DNA of 64,000 nt from Hymenobacter sp. H14-R3 (GCF_030063445.1 NZ_JASITD010000011.1:62001-126000), one strand, 5' to 3'; numbered from the stretch's first letter, positions 1 through 8,597 are shown. Made by a program: numbers and translations. The notes: generated from the sequence alone by a model not told the origin.

Positions 1-750
1 CCGTTTGTGCAGCCTTTGGCGGCCGCCGACTTCTGGCGGCAGCTGCCCGCCCACGCCTGGATTACGGAGGGCTTCCTGCTGGGCCAGCGCGGGCTGGGCG
101 CGGCCGGCACACTGCTGGTTTTGGGGTTGTTTGGCTACCTGCTGTGGCGGTGGCGGGCGGGCCGGCTGGCCCCCGGCCTGGCCCGGCAAGTGCGCGAGGT
201 GGGCCTGCCGGCGCTGTGGTTTGTGGGCTGGCCCTATGCGCTGCTGCTCGGGCAGCGCGTGCTGCCGCCCGAGCGCACGTGGCTCTATAAGGCGTGGTTT
301 GGCTATTTGCTGGTGGCCCTGGTGCTGGCCGGCTGGCGGTGGCACCGCCCGGCGCGGCGCTGGCTGGTGGGCCTGGCGGCCGCGGTGTTTGTGCTCTACC
401 AGGTAACGGCCCAGCTGCGCGACAACCGCCAGGCCCGCCGGCGGCTGGCCCCCGATGGGGACATGGCCGCCTGGCTGGCCCGGCACCCGCAGGCCCGGCC
501 CGTGCTGGTGCCCGACGATGGCATCTGGAACTGGCAGACGCTGCAAGCCCACGTCAACGACCCCCGCCAGCCCTGGGCCGTGGACCGGGTGGCCTTGCCC
601 GGCGTGCGCTACGGCTACGTGCTGACCCGGGCGGGCGCGCCCGCGCCCGCCGGCACCGGTTCCCTGGTATTCGCGGTGGGCACGCTGCGGCTCGCTCGCT
701 ATAATGCCCCGCCGGTGGCCGGGCCGCCCACGGCGCGCAAGCACTATTGA
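1..750 (+). CDS. GT-C-like polytopic membrane protein, C-terminal part (cut by window start)
   Basis: The frame is open from base 1, so the gene begins before the window; the GTG at 7 is internal. About 248 residues are visible. Hydrophobic segments lie near residues 35-55, 70-90 and 95-130, followed by a soluble tail. It aligns through its whole length with the C-terminal half of the protein at 1494-3299: both have an FW..LP...W.TEG stretch, then LGQRV..PERT followed by YKA. The N-terminal part that would hold the catalytic acidic pair is outside the window. Function is inferred from the paralogues: a lipid-linked-sugar glycosyltransferase of the GT-C fold acting in the inner membrane. Confidence 0.75.
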   Translation, partial: PFVQPLAAADFWRQLPAHAWITEGFLLGQRGLGAAGTLLVLGLFGYLLWRWRAGRLAPGLARQVREVGLPALWFVGWPYALLLGQRVLPPERTWLYKAWFGYLLVALVLAGWRWHRPARRWLVGLAAAVFVLYQVTAQLRDNRQARRRLAPDGDMAAWLARHPQARPVLVPDDGIWNWQTLQAHVNDPRQPWAVDRVALPGVRYGYVLTRAGAPAPAGTGSLVFAVGTLRLARYNAPPVAGPPTARKHY

Positions 751-880
751 GCCGTAGGCGGGAGCCAGTAAGCGACCCTTTGCTTTGGGTCTGATTAGCA
801 AGGAGTTGTAAAATAAAAGTGCCCGGTTAATTTTCCTCGATTGCTTTGAGATAAGCTAACTATCTGTAAATGAAAAAGTT

Positions 881-1453
881 ATGAAATTGATTCTTGCCTC
901 CGGCTCGCCCCGCCGCCGCCAGCTGCTCACCGACCTGGGCCTGGCCTACGAAATCCGGCTGCGCGAGGTGGACGAAAGCTACCCGCCCACGCTGCGCCGC
1001 GGGGCCGTGGCCGAGTACCTGGCCCGCCACAAGGCCGCGGCCTACCGCCCTGATTTAGCCCCGGACGAGTTGCTGCTCACGGCCGATACCATCGTGTGCC
1101 TGGCCGACGACGTGCTGAACAAGCCCGCCGATGCGGCCGCGGCCCGCGCCATGCTCACCCGCTTGCAGGGCCGCGCCCACCAAGTGTACACTGGCGTGTG
1201 CCTGCTGCCCGGCGACGGCCGCCCGCCGGTGGTGTTCTCCGACGAAACGACCGTGCACTTTCGCGCCCTGAGCCCCGCCGAGATAACTTTTTACGTGGAC
1301 CGCTACCAGCCCCTGGACAAGGCCGGGGCCTACGGCGCGCAGGACTGGCTGGGCCTGGTGGGCATCGAGCGCCTCGAAGGCTCCTATTTCAACGTAATGG
1401 GCCTGCCCACCCACCGCGTGTGGGCCGCCCTGCACGCGCTGGGGCAGCTGTAA
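881..1453 (+). CDS. maf: Maf family nucleoside triphosphate pyrophosphatase
   Basis: This 190-residue protein has the length and signature of Maf/YhdE, which hydrolyses dTTP, UTP or modified NTPs to the monophosphate and is linked to house-cleaning and septum control. The N-terminal SGSPRR phosphate-binding loop (residues 7-12) and the TADTIV motif with its catalytic Asp (near residue 69) are intact, as is the DKAGAYG motif near 146. The ATG at 881 directly starts the conserved KLILASGSPRR core, so the start is secure. It is co-directional with the flanking membrane paralogues but separated by 130 and 40 nt. Its place between two paralogues suggests the tandem duplication happened around it. 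Confidence 0.95.
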   Translation: MKLILASGSPRRRQLLTDLGLAYEIRLREVDESYPPTLRRGAVAEYLARHKAAAYRPDLAPDELLLTADTIVCLADDVLNKPADAAAARAMLTRLQGRAHQVYTGVCLLPGDGRPPVVFSDETTVHFRALSPAEITFYVDRYQPLDKAGAYGAQDWLGLVGIERLEGSYFNVMGLPTHRVWAALHALGQL

Positions 1454-1493
1454 GCAAGGCGTGCTCTGCTGGTGATTAAGTAGGTGTTGGCCA

Positions 1494-3299
1494 ATGACTT
1501 ATTTTCAAAAAACTGGTATTAGCCACGTTCCGAAGCTCGGCCCGGGGCGCGGGCTACTGCTGCTGGCCTGCGTCGTGCTGGCGGCGTGCGCGGGCTACGC
1601 GGCGCTGGTGCTGTATTCGGCCAGCTGGCCCGAGGCGGCGGGGCTGCGCCAGTTTTACCACTGGGCACCAAGGGCGTACACGGTAGCCGAATTTCTGGGG
1701 CTGCGCCGGGGGCTGGCCGCCCTGGCGGGGGGGGCAACGCTGCTGGCCTGGGGCCTGGGCAGGGGCGGGCCCGCCCGGGCGGGCGGCGCGGCCCTGCGCC
1801 GGGAAGTGGGGGCGCTGTGCCGCCGGCTGGGCGCGGGGTGGGCCGAGCTCCGGCCTGGGCAGCGCTGGTTGGCCAGCGGCCTGCTGCTGGCGCTCACGGG
1901 GCTGCGCGTTTACTACAGCTTCGTACTTGTCCCCGGCGACGATGCCGTCTCGTACGAGGTGTTTGTGCGCGGGTCGCTGCTGCGGGTGAGCGCCGCCTAC
2001 CCGCTCCCCAACAACCACGTGCTAAGCAACACCCTGGACTGGGTATTTTACCAGCTGTACCCGGGTTTTTGGTGGAGCATGCGCCTACCGGTGCTGCTGG
2101 CGAGCACGGCCGCTACGGTGGGTTGGTTTTTACTGCTGCTGCGGCGCAGTAGTTTCCGCATTGCGCTGCTGGCCGTGAGCTTGTTCAGCAGCACGCAGCT
2201 GGCGTTCTACCACAGCGCAACGGGGCGCGGCTACTCCCTGCTGTGCGGGTTGGGGGGGATTGGCTTTTTCGCCGTCTTAGAGCTGGCAGCCTCCGTAGAC
2301 CAGTCCCGCCGGGCTACGGGGCGTCGGCAGCAGGTGGCGTGGGCGGCGCTGGTGGGCAGCGGGGTGGTGGGGCTGTACGTAGTGCCCACGCACGCCTATT
2401 TTCTGCTTTCGGCCTACAGCTGGCTGGCCCTTGTTGCACTGGCCGGCCGGGCCTGGGGGTTGTTGGGCCGGGCCGTGGGGCTGGGGCTGCTCACGCTGGT
2501 GGGGGCCGCCCTGCTGTACGCGCCGCTGCTGCTGCTCTCGGGGGCCGGGCTGCTGTTTCACAATGAGTTTGTGGTGCCCTTGCCAGTGGGGGAGTTCTGG
2601 CGGGTTTTGCCGCGCTACCTCTGGTTCACGGAAGGCTGGCTGAGTGGCCACCGGTGGCTGGGGGTGGGGCCGCTGCTGCTGGTGCTGCTGGGCTTTGCGC
2701 TGCAGTGGCGGCGGGCGGCCACCGGGCGATTGCCCGCCGCTACGGCCCGGCTGGTGCGGGGCCTGGGGCTGCCGGGCGTGTGGTTTTTGGTAGCGCCCTA
2801 CCTGCTGGTGCTGGGGCAGCGGGTGCAGTCGCCCGAGCGCACGCTTTATTATAAAGCGCAGCTAATGACTGTAGTAGCCGCAATGCTAATCGACTGGGGC
2901 CTGCGGCAACCGGCCGCTGGGCTGCCGCGCCGCCGGGCCCTTCAGCTCCTGGCGGTGGGCAGCCTGGCTTTTGCCGGGACCCAGCTATTCTTTGTCGAGC
3001 GCAACAACCGCTTGCAGCAGGGCCACTGGGTGAGGTACCTGGCGGGCGGCCAGTGGCTGAGCCAGCAGCCCCCGGGCCCGGTGCTGGCCCCCGAGCCTTT
3101 GCACCGGTTTTTGCTACGCTTCTACGTGCACAGTCAGCTGTGGCACCAGCCCTGGCAGGTAGACGACCGGCCCCGGCCGGGGGTGCACTACCGCTACCTG
3201 GTGAGCATGCCCGGGGCCCAGCGGGTGCCCTACGGGCCCGCCGTGGCGGGCCCGCCCGCCTATCACGACGGGCTACTGGATATTTTTGTGGCTCCCTGA
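1494..3299 (+). CDS. GT-C superfamily-like membrane glycosyltransferase (paralogue 2)
   Basis: A 601-residue protein with about 12 hydrophobic segments. After a TM near residues 20-40 and an Arg/Ala-rich cytoplasmic stretch, a second TM leads into a loop with an acidic pair (D149-D150, context VPGDDAVSYE). That is where GT-C enzymes of the GT39/ArnT/PMT type carry the catalytic acid. The PLPNNHVLSN motif about 35 residues later is shared with paralogue 3. The C-terminal LGQRVQSPERT motif is shared with paralogue 1. Substrate unknown; presumably a polyprenyl-phosphate sugar for envelope glycan or protein modification. The ATG at 1494 is the first start and gives a complete first TM. Confidence 0.75.
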   Translation: MTYFQKTGISHVPKLGPGRGLLLLACVVLAACAGYAALVLYSASWPEAAGLRQFYHWAPRAYTVAEFLGLRRGLAALAGGATLLAWGLGRGGPARAGGAALRREVGALCRRLGAGWAELRPGQRWLASGLLLALTGLRVYYSFVLVPGDDAVSYEVFVRGSLLRVSAAYPLPNNHVLSNTLDWVFYQLYPGFWWSMRLPVLLASTAATVGWFLLLLRRSSFRIALLAVSLFSSTQLAFYHSATGRGYSLLCGLGGIGFFAVLELAASVDQSRRATGRRQQVAWAALVGSGVVGLYVVPTHAYFLLSAYSWLALVALAGRAWGLLGRAVGLGLLTLVGAALLYAPLLLLSGAGLLFHNEFVVPLPVGEFWRVLPRYLWFTEGWLSGHRWLGVGPLLLVLLGFALQWRRAATGRLPAATARLVRGLGLPGVWFLVAPYLLVLGQRVQSPERTLYYKAQLMTVVAAMLIDWGLRQPAAGLPRRRALQLLAVGSLAFAGTQLFFVERNNRLQQGHWVRYLAGGQWLSQQPPGPVLAPEPLHRFLLRFYVHSQLWHQPWQVDDRPRPGVHYRYLVSMPGAQRVPYGPAVAGPPAYHDGLLDIFVAP

Positions 3300-3347
3300 T
3301 TTTACGCTGGCCGGCGGGGAGCCCCCACGGCCTGATTACTCATACAC

Positions 3348-5076
3348 ATGCGCTTTCTTGTGCGGTTTCAGCTGCTGCTGCTTGGTGCGGCGGCGGCGGG
3401 CCTGGCCCTGCTCTTTGGCTTTACCGACTATGCTACCCTGCTGGCCCGCGGGGCGCGCAGCAGCTTTGGCTTCTTTGGGATTGGCAACTGGGTAGTGCTG
3501 CCCCTCACGCCGGGTGCGCTCCTGCCAAAAAGCCGCCCCTCTTGCCGGGGTAGCTCGGCGCTTGGCAACGGCGCTGGTGCGGCCCTGGCAGCGGCTGCGC
3601 CCGGCGCAGCGCCGGGTGGCCCTGGGGCTGCTGCTGGCGGCGGTAGCCGTGCGCGTTTATTATGCTGGTTACTACCCGCTTAGCCTGGATGAGATAGCTT
3701 CTTACGACTACTGGGTGCTGCCCGGTGCGGCCGTTACGGCCAGCTATTATCCCTTCCCCAACAACCACGTGCTGCCCAACCTGCTGGTGGGGCTGGTGCA
3801 CACCCTGGCCCCGGCGGCCCCGCCGCAGCTGGCGCTGCGGCTGCTGCCCACGCTGCTGGGCCTGCTTACGTTGCCCGTGGTGTATGCGCTACTGCTGCGC
3901 CACCTGCGGTTTGGGGTGGCTACGCTGGGGCTGGGGCTCTACTGGCTCTCGCCGCTGGCCGCGTACTATGCCGTGGCGGGGCGCGGCTACGCCTGGACCC
4001 TGGTGGCGGCGCTGGCCGGCCTGTTTGCCACCCTGGAGCTGCTGCGCCCGGCAGGGCGGCGGCCGGTGCGGCAGCTGGCCTGGGCGGTGTTTGGGCTGAG
4101 CGGGGCGCTGGGGCTCTACGCCGTGCCCACGCACGTGTATGCGTTGCTGGGGCTGGGGCTGGCCTTGCTGGTGGGCTTCGGCCGGGGCCCGGCCCGGGCG
4201 CGCCCAGTACGACTAGTGCATTTGGCGGTGGCTACGCTGGGCATTGCGCTGGTGGCGGGGGTACTGTACGCGCCCATCGGGGCGGTGTCGGGCTGGCCGG
4301 CGCTGCTGGCCAACCCCTACGTGGCCCGGCAGGCCTGGCCCGAGTTCCGGCTGGTTGTGGGCCCTTTTCTGGTGGGTACGGCCACCGAGCTGCTAGGGCA
4401 GCGCGGGCTGAGCGCGGCGGCCTACGGGCTCCTGTTGCTAGTGGGTCCGGTGGCGCTGTGGCGGGGCCAGCTACCGGCCCCCGCGCGCCGGCTGGGCTGG
4501 GTGCTCTACGCGCAGTTGCTGCTGTGGCTGCCGCTCTCAGTGGCGCAGCACGTGCTGCCGCCCGCTCGCACGCTGCTCCTGGTGCTGCTGGCCTTTTTTC
4601 TGCTGCTGGCCCTGCTGGCGCAGGTAGGCTGGGCCTACTGGCAAGGAATAATAGCTGAGAAACCGGGCCTGCGGACGGTTACCGGCCCCCCTGGGCTGCG
4701 GCTGGGGGTTCTGGTGCTGGTGCTCGGGGCCTACGGCGGCTACCGGCTGCACCGCGAGCAGGCCGTTATCAGCGTGCACACCCGGCAGCAGGCGGCCCTG
4801 CGCGAGGCCTATGCCTGGCTGCGCACCCAGCCGCTGCGCCGGGTGTGGGTCGAGCCGCGGGCCTACGCCCTGTTCTGGCAGCACTATGCGCTGAGCGCCG
4901 GCCAGCGCCCACTGCCGCTACGCGTAGTCTACGACGTGCCCGCCGCCCGGCCCGGCCCGCGCGGAGAAGTGGAAGCCCTGCCGGCCGGCTCGCTGCCCGC
5001 TGTGCCGGTGCGCTACCGCAATGAACTGGTGCGCATCATCCCGGTATCACCCACGCAACCCCTTATTCAGTACTAA
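3348..5076 (+). CDS. GT-C superfamily-like membrane glycosyltransferase (paralogue 3), frameshifted near 3527
   Basis: The natural start is the ATG at 3348, which opens a frame with two hydrophobic segments (MRFLVRFQLLLLG, then the IGNWVVLPL region). That frame then loses similarity, and homology continues one frame over, where a GTG at 3514 would give a 520-residue product ending at 5076. Removing one A from the AAAAA run at 3527-3531 joins the frames as LLPKAAPLAGVARRL and gives about 575 residues, close to the 601 of paralogue 2. The acidic motif LDE (codons at 3688-3693) and the PFPNNHVLPN motif are intact. The frameshift may be a real lesion, a sequencing error or slippage. If the GTG start is used the protein lacks its first two TM segments. 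Confidence 0.7.
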
Positions 5077-5107
5077 TTTTAAGTACTTGATTGAGTGTTG
5101 ATTACGT

Positions 5108-5536
5108 TCATCCTTTAGCCAGCAGGCCAATACCCAGCACCACCAGCACCAGGCCGCCGGCCTGCGCCAGCGAGAGGCTTTCGCGCAGCACCACCAGCCC
5201 CAGCACCGCGGCCAGCAGCACCGAGCCCCCCACAATGACGGGCGTGCCCACCGAGGCCGGCACCCCGCGCTTAAATACCACGAAGGTCAGTATTTCGGCC
5301 AGCCCCACGCTCAGGCCAGCCAAGGCGGCCAGCCCCAGGCCCTTGCCCGAGAGGGTGAGCGGCTGCCCCAGCAGCTTGAGCCGCAGCAGCCAGCCAGCGC
5401 CCAGCCCGGCCGCCACCAGTTGCAGCACTACCGCGCCCACGGCCGGTGGCACATGGTCGGCGGCCAGCTTGATGAAGAAGTTGTAGCCCGCCAGGCACAA
5501 GGCCGTGAGCAGGGCGAGGGGCAGCCAGTTGGTCAT
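5108..5536 (-). CDS. EamA/DMT-type small membrane transporter
   Basis: A 142-residue, very hydrophobic protein with four to five predicted TM helices. It ends in the paired pattern of EamA half-proteins (GTPVIVGGSVLLAAVLG followed by RESLSL.QAGG). Single-domain EamA proteins usually work as dimers in export of metabolites or drugs; substrate unknown. The frame stays open upstream into the HAD gene, but the hydrophobic N-terminus MTNWLPLALLTALCLAGYN starts at 5536, only 5 nt after the HAD gene's stop. The two are therefore probably one transcript. Confidence 0.8.
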   Translation of the reverse strand: MTNWLPLALLTALCLAGYNFFIKLAADHVPPAVGAVVLQLVAAGLGAGWLLRLKLLGQPLTLSGKGLGLAALAGLSVGLAEILTFVVFKRGVPASVGTPVIVGGSVLLAAVLGLVVLRESLSLAQAGGLVLVVLGIGLLAKG

Positions 5537-5541
5537 AGGTA

Positions 5542-6012
5542 TTAATGCTGGTTTTCCTGCAAAATAGTGAAGGCTTGCTGCGTCGCGGCATCGTCTAGCC
5601 CAATAAGAGGTTTGGTGGGGACCCAGCGGTTTTTCAGGGCTGGTGGTAAGCTGTGCAGCGAGAGGTCGTCGTCCAGAATCACGTAGTTTTCCGCAGCGCC
5701 GTGCTGACTTACCCACGCCGTGATTTCGGCGGCGCGGGTACTGGCTGGCCAAAGGCTGGTGCGCTCATCTACTTTGGAGAGGGCCGCGGGAACAAGGCCG
5801 CGCGTGCGCAGGAAAGCCGCCCACTCGGCCAGCGAATAATTGATGCGGTGCGAAGTGGTGAGCAGGATGGCCGCCCCGGTTTCGCGCAGCAGGTGGGCCA
5901 AGTTTGCTGTGGCCTGGGCATTAAATTGCAAGAAGCCGTCGGCATGCTGCTCCACGGCCCGCCAGGCGGGCGTAGTTATTAAAACGCCATCCAGGTCGAG
6001 TAGAATTATCAT
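5542..6012 (-). CDS. HAD-family phosphatase-like protein
   Basis: A 156-residue protein starting with MIILLDLDGVLI, the HAD motif I DxDG(V/T), with nucleophile Asp6 and Asp8. LLTTSHR (motif II, Thr/Ser) and a C-terminal ENYVILDDD (motif IV acidic cluster) are visible. This compact form resembles HAD domains attached to RNA-repair proteins in Bacteroidota (family placement inferred). The frame is open for another 80 codons upstream, but that part runs through a structured RNA element on the other strand and has no similarity to HAD proteins. The start at 6012 puts motif I at the extreme N-terminus as usual. The EamA gene follows after 5 nt. Confidence 0.85.
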   Translation of the reverse strand: MIILLDLDGVLITTPAWRAVEQHADGFLQFNAQATANLAHLLRETGAAILLTTSHRINYSLAEWAAFLRTRGLVPAALSKVDERTSLWPASTRAAEITAWVSQHGAAENYVILDDDLSLHSLPPALKNRWVPTKPLIGLDDAATQQAFTILQENQH

Positions 6013-6018
6013 AGTATA

Positions 6019-6026
6019 TACCTTTG
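6019..6026 (+). promoter_or_regulatory. -7 box of repeated element copy A
   Basis: TACCTTTG matches the Bacteroidota -7 consensus TAnnTTTG exactly. It lies 52 nt upstream of hairpin 1 of copy A; equivalent boxes sit 54 and 50 nt upstream in copies B and C. No convincing -33 TTG was found. Confidence 0.6.
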
Positions 6027-6078
6027 CGGCACGCGCGTTGGGTATGTCCCCCGGCCTACGGTAGCTCTTGAAAAAGAG

Positions 6079-6141
6079 AAACCCCGGCTGCGCTAACAGT
6101 CGGGGTTTCAGAAGCGGGGGTTTGTTGGAACCCTTCACTTC
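6079..6141 (+). ncRNA. Two-hairpin structured leader, element copy A
   Basis: Hairpin 1 (6079-6108) has an 8-bp stem AAACCCCG/CGGGGTTT with a loop that contains CTG and CAG. Hairpin 2 (6111-6141) has an outer GAAG/CTTC stem and an inner GGTT/AACC stem. The same two hairpins with compensatory base changes precede small ORFs at 8641-8754 and 40685-40804. Between copies A and B the preceding segment is also conserved (GGTA, 2 nt, TCCCCCGGCC, then AAAAAGAGAA). The RNA is probably the 5' part of the transcript that ends at 6308. Confidence 0.6.
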
Positions 6142-6148
6142 ATCACCA

Positions 6149-6268
6149 ATGAAACGGGACAACGCGAAGAAACTACTCGATGCCATCGGTACGGCGGCAT
6201 TGGTCGGGTTTGCGGGTGGGCTAGCAAAGGCTTTGGCCGCGCTGGTGCTCACCTACATCCTCCGGTAG
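6149..6268 (+). CDS. 39-residue single-span membrane peptide, element copy A
   Basis: The peptide has a basic N-terminus (MKRDNAKK) and one hydrophobic helix from about residue 11 to 37, ending YILR. It aligns without gaps with the 39-residue peptide at 40685-40804: identities include LL (9-10), LVGF (18-21), G24, AKA (26-28), Y36 and LR (38-39), 16 of 39 in all. Being the same length, and flanked by the same leader hairpins and terminator type, argues it is a real gene. Function unknown; a type I toxin-like or regulatory membrane peptide is possible, but nothing proves it. Confidence 0.6.
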   Translation: MKRDNAKKLLDAIGTAALVGFAGGLAKALAALVLTYILR

Positions 6269-6273
6269 TTGGG

Positions 6274-6308
6274 TAAGGGGTTGGGCCGTGTGCCCGGCCC
6301 CTTATTTT
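6274..6308 (+). terminator. Intrinsic terminator of element copy A
   Basis: AAGGGG pairs with CCCCTT, with inner GGC/GCC pairs, followed by ATTTT. It begins 6 nt after the peptide's TAG stop. Copy C ends with nearly the same hairpin. Confidence 0.75.
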
Positions 6309-6376
6309 CGTAACTGCTGCAAATATAACGGGTTGGGGCGGTAGTTGGTTTCGTAAATTTTATCTATCCTAGCTGA

Positions 6377-6775
6377 ATGAGTTGGTTTCTTGTCTTGGTG
6401 TTATGGGTATTCGCAAGTGTGGTGACCATTGGACTACATAGACGCTTAAGTCAGGTGACTCGATTACGTACTATCGGGCAACGAGCCACAGGGATAGTAA
6501 TTGGGCACAAACCTGACTTAAGCGGCGCCACCACTATTTACACTGCGTTGATAATGTTTTCCACTCAACAAGGCCACAAGCAAGAAACGGAAGCACGGGT
6601 GGGGCTATCAATTCCAACTCCAACCAAAGGAACCGAAGTGTCAATTATATATGACCCTAGTAATCCCGCTGACTGTTTCATTGAAACTAGTTTTGAGCAA
6701 TCTGGTGGGTATGTTTTGGTAATTATTTTTTGGCTAGTTGCTATTGTCAGTCTGGTGTTTGTAATAGCGTGGTAA
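6377..6775 (+). CDS. DUF3592-like two-TM protein
   Basis: A 132-residue protein with an N-terminal TM (residues 2-20), an extracytoplasmic beta-rich domain and a C-terminal TM (about 110-130). The layout, with ATGIVIGH after the first TM and the VSIIYDPSNPADCFIE stretch before the second, is that of DUF3592 proteins, whose function is unknown. The gene is clearly less GC-rich than its surroundings, hinting at later acquisition or relaxed codon use. It converges on gpsA, with stops 7 nt apart. Confidence 0.7.
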   Translation: MSWFLVLVLWVFASVVTIGLHRRLSQVTRLRTIGQRATGIVIGHKPDLSGATTIYTALIMFSTQQGHKQETEARVGLSIPTPTKGTEVSIIYDPSNPADCFIETSFEQSGGYVLVIIFWLVAIVSLVFVIAW

Positions 6776-6782
6776 AAGGCCA

Positions 6783-7778
6783 TTATCGCAGCTTCTCCTT
6801 CAAAATCTCCAACTCCACGGCCGGCGCAATGCGCTCATAGAGAATATTATACGCGGCCGTAGTAATGGGCATATTCACCTTGAGCTGCTTATTCAGCTCG
6901 TGAATGCTCTTCACGGCGTAGTAGCCCTCGGCTACCATGTTCATCTCCAGCTGGGCCGATTTTACGGAGTAGCCGCGGCCCACCATATTGCCAAAGGTGC
7001 GGTTGCGCGAAAACTGCGAGTAGGCCGTTACCAGCAAATCGCCGAGGTAGGCTGAGGCCGAGAGGTCGCGCGGCTGGGGCGAGATGGCCTGTAAAAAGCG
7101 CCGGATTTCCTGCACCGCGTTGCTCACCAGCACGGCCAGAAAGTTGTCGCCGTAGCCCAGGCCGTGGGCAATGCCGCCGGTCAGGGCAATGATGTTTTTC
7201 ATCACGGCGCAGTACTCGATGCCGTCGAGGTCGGCCGCGGGGTGGGCGCTCACGTAGCGGTTGCGCAGCAGCTGGCAAAAGGCGCTGCCCAGGCCGCTCA
7301 CGTCGGGCGAGCCGATGGTGAGGTAGCTCTGCTTTTCGAGCGCTACTTCCTCGGCGTGGCAGGGCCCGGCAATGACACCGAGCTGGGCGGCGGGCAGCCG
7401 GAAGCGCTCCTGCACGTAGTCGGTCACCAGGATGTTCTTGCCCGGAATCATGCCCTTAATGGCCGAAATAACGCCTTTTTTGTGGCGTAGTGCGTCGCGG
7501 CCCAGCTTGTCGAGCACGGGCTGCACGAAGGCGGCCGGCACGGCCAGCACCAGCCAGTCGGCCTCGGCCACGGCATCGGCCAGGTCGGTAGTCGGGAACA
7601 CCAGGTTGCGGTCGAAGAGCACCGAGGAGAGGTAGCGCGGGTTGTGGCCGGTGCGCAGCAGGTGCTGCACATCGTCTTTCGAGCGCAGCCACCAATCGAC
7701 GCGCGCGCCGTTTTCGGAGAGGATTTTGGTGAGGGCTGTGGCCCAGGAGCCGCCGCCAAGCATGGCAATTTTTTCCAT
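6783..7778 (-). CDS. gpsA: NAD(P)H-dependent glycerol-3-phosphate dehydrogenase
   Basis: A 331-residue cytoplasmic enzyme reducing dihydroxyacetone phosphate to sn-glycerol-3-phosphate for phospholipid synthesis. The N-terminal Rossmann motif is GGGSWATAL (residues 8-16). Further motifs are the IKGMIPG stretch, the GPCHAEEVA signature near 140, and the catalytic-lysine region AVMKNIIALTGGIAHGLGYGDN near 190. Length is normal for the family. The ATG at 7778 directly precedes the EKIAMLGGGSW beta strand. Confidence 0.95.
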   Translation of the reverse strand: MEKIAMLGGGSWATALTKILSENGARVDWWLRSKDDVQHLLRTGHNPRYLSSVLFDRNLVFPTTDLADAVAEADWLVLAVPAAFVQPVLDKLGRDALRHKKGVISAIKGMIPGKNILVTDYVQERFRLPAAQLGVIAGPCHAEEVALEKQSYLTIGSPDVSGLGSAFCQLLRNRYVSAHPAADLDGIEYCAVMKNIIALTGGIAHGLGYGDNFLAVLVSNAVQEIRRFLQAISPQPRDLSASAYLGDLLVTAYSQFSRNRTFGNMVGRGYSVKSAQLEMNMVAEGYYAVKSIHELNKQLKVNMPITTAAYNILYERIAPAVELEILKEKLR

Positions 7779-7880
7779 AAAACAGGGGCGGGCAGGAGCC
7801 GCCCGTCAGCAGGTCAGGGGGGGATTCAGGTCGCAAGCTAGAGCCGCAGGGCCCATATTTGCAGAAATTCCCGTTTTGCC

Positions 7881-8567
7881 ATGACCCCAGTTATCGCCGC
7901 TACGGCCGCTTTTATCGAAGAAAAATTTCAGGCCGAAGGCTCGGGCCACGACTGGCCGCACATCCGGCGGGTGTGGCAGGTGGCGCGGGCGCTGGCCGCC
8001 GAGCAGCCCGGCCTCGACCAGGAAGTGACCGAGCTGGCGGCCCTGCTGCACGACATTGCCGACTGGAAGTTTCACGGCGGCGACTACGAGGCCGGCCCCC
8101 GCGCCGCCCGCGCCTGGCTGCTGAGCCAGCAGGTGCTTGAGGCTACGGTGGGGCGGGTCGAGCAGGTTATCCGCGAAGTGAGTTTCAAGGGCCTGGGGGT
8201 CGAAACGCCCGTGAGTAGCCCCGAGGCGGCCGTGGTGCAGGACGCCGACCGCCTCGATGCCATCGGGGCCATCGGGGTGGCGCGGGCCTTTGCCTACGGC
8301 GGCCACAAGGGCCGCTCCCTGCACGAGCCCGCCACGCCGCCCGTGTCGCACGCCGACTTCGAGCAGTATAAACAGAGCACAGCCCCCACGCTCAACCACT
8401 TCTACGAGAAGCTTCTACACCTTAAGGACCGCCTGCACACGCCCGCCGCCCGCCGGCTGGCCGAAGAGCGCCACCGCTTCATGGAGACGTTCGTGGCCCA
8501 GTTTCTGCGCGAGTGGGACAGCGCTGATGCAGCGTCGGGCGTGGTTCCCGGGCCCGCAACGCTTTGA
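7881..8567 (+). CDS. HD-domain phosphohydrolase (YedJ-like)
   Basis: A 228-residue soluble protein. The metal-binding HD pattern is complete: H at HDWPHIRRV (near residue 25), the HD pair in LLHDIADWKF (near 58), and a distal Asp in VVQDADRLDAIGAIGVARA. This VQDADRLDA.GAIGIAR signature is typical of the YedJ branch of HD phosphohydrolases, whose substrate is not settled. It is transcribed divergently from gpsA. Confidence 0.9.
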   Translation: MTPVIAATAAFIEEKFQAEGSGHDWPHIRRVWQVARALAAEQPGLDQEVTELAALLHDIADWKFHGGDYEAGPRAARAWLLSQQVLEATVGRVEQVIREVSFKGLGVETPVSSPEAAVVQDADRLDAIGAIGVARAFAYGGHKGRSLHEPATPPVSHADFEQYKQSTAPTLNHFYEKLLHLKDRLHTPAARRLAEERHRFMETFVAQFLREWDSADAASGVVPGPATL

Positions 8568-8597
8568 GTAAACCCTCGTTCTATTTGCTACCCAAAA

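Noticed and set aside
3514..3560. Programmed frameshift in the third GT-C paralogue
   Set aside because: The A5 run lacks a canonical slippery heptamer with a downstream stimulator that I can identify; a mutation or sequencing error is simpler.
5537..5752. N-terminal extension of the EamA gene into the HAD gene
   Set aside because: The extension is antihydrophobic random sequence overlapping HAD motifs; the transporter N-terminus begins cleanly at 5536.
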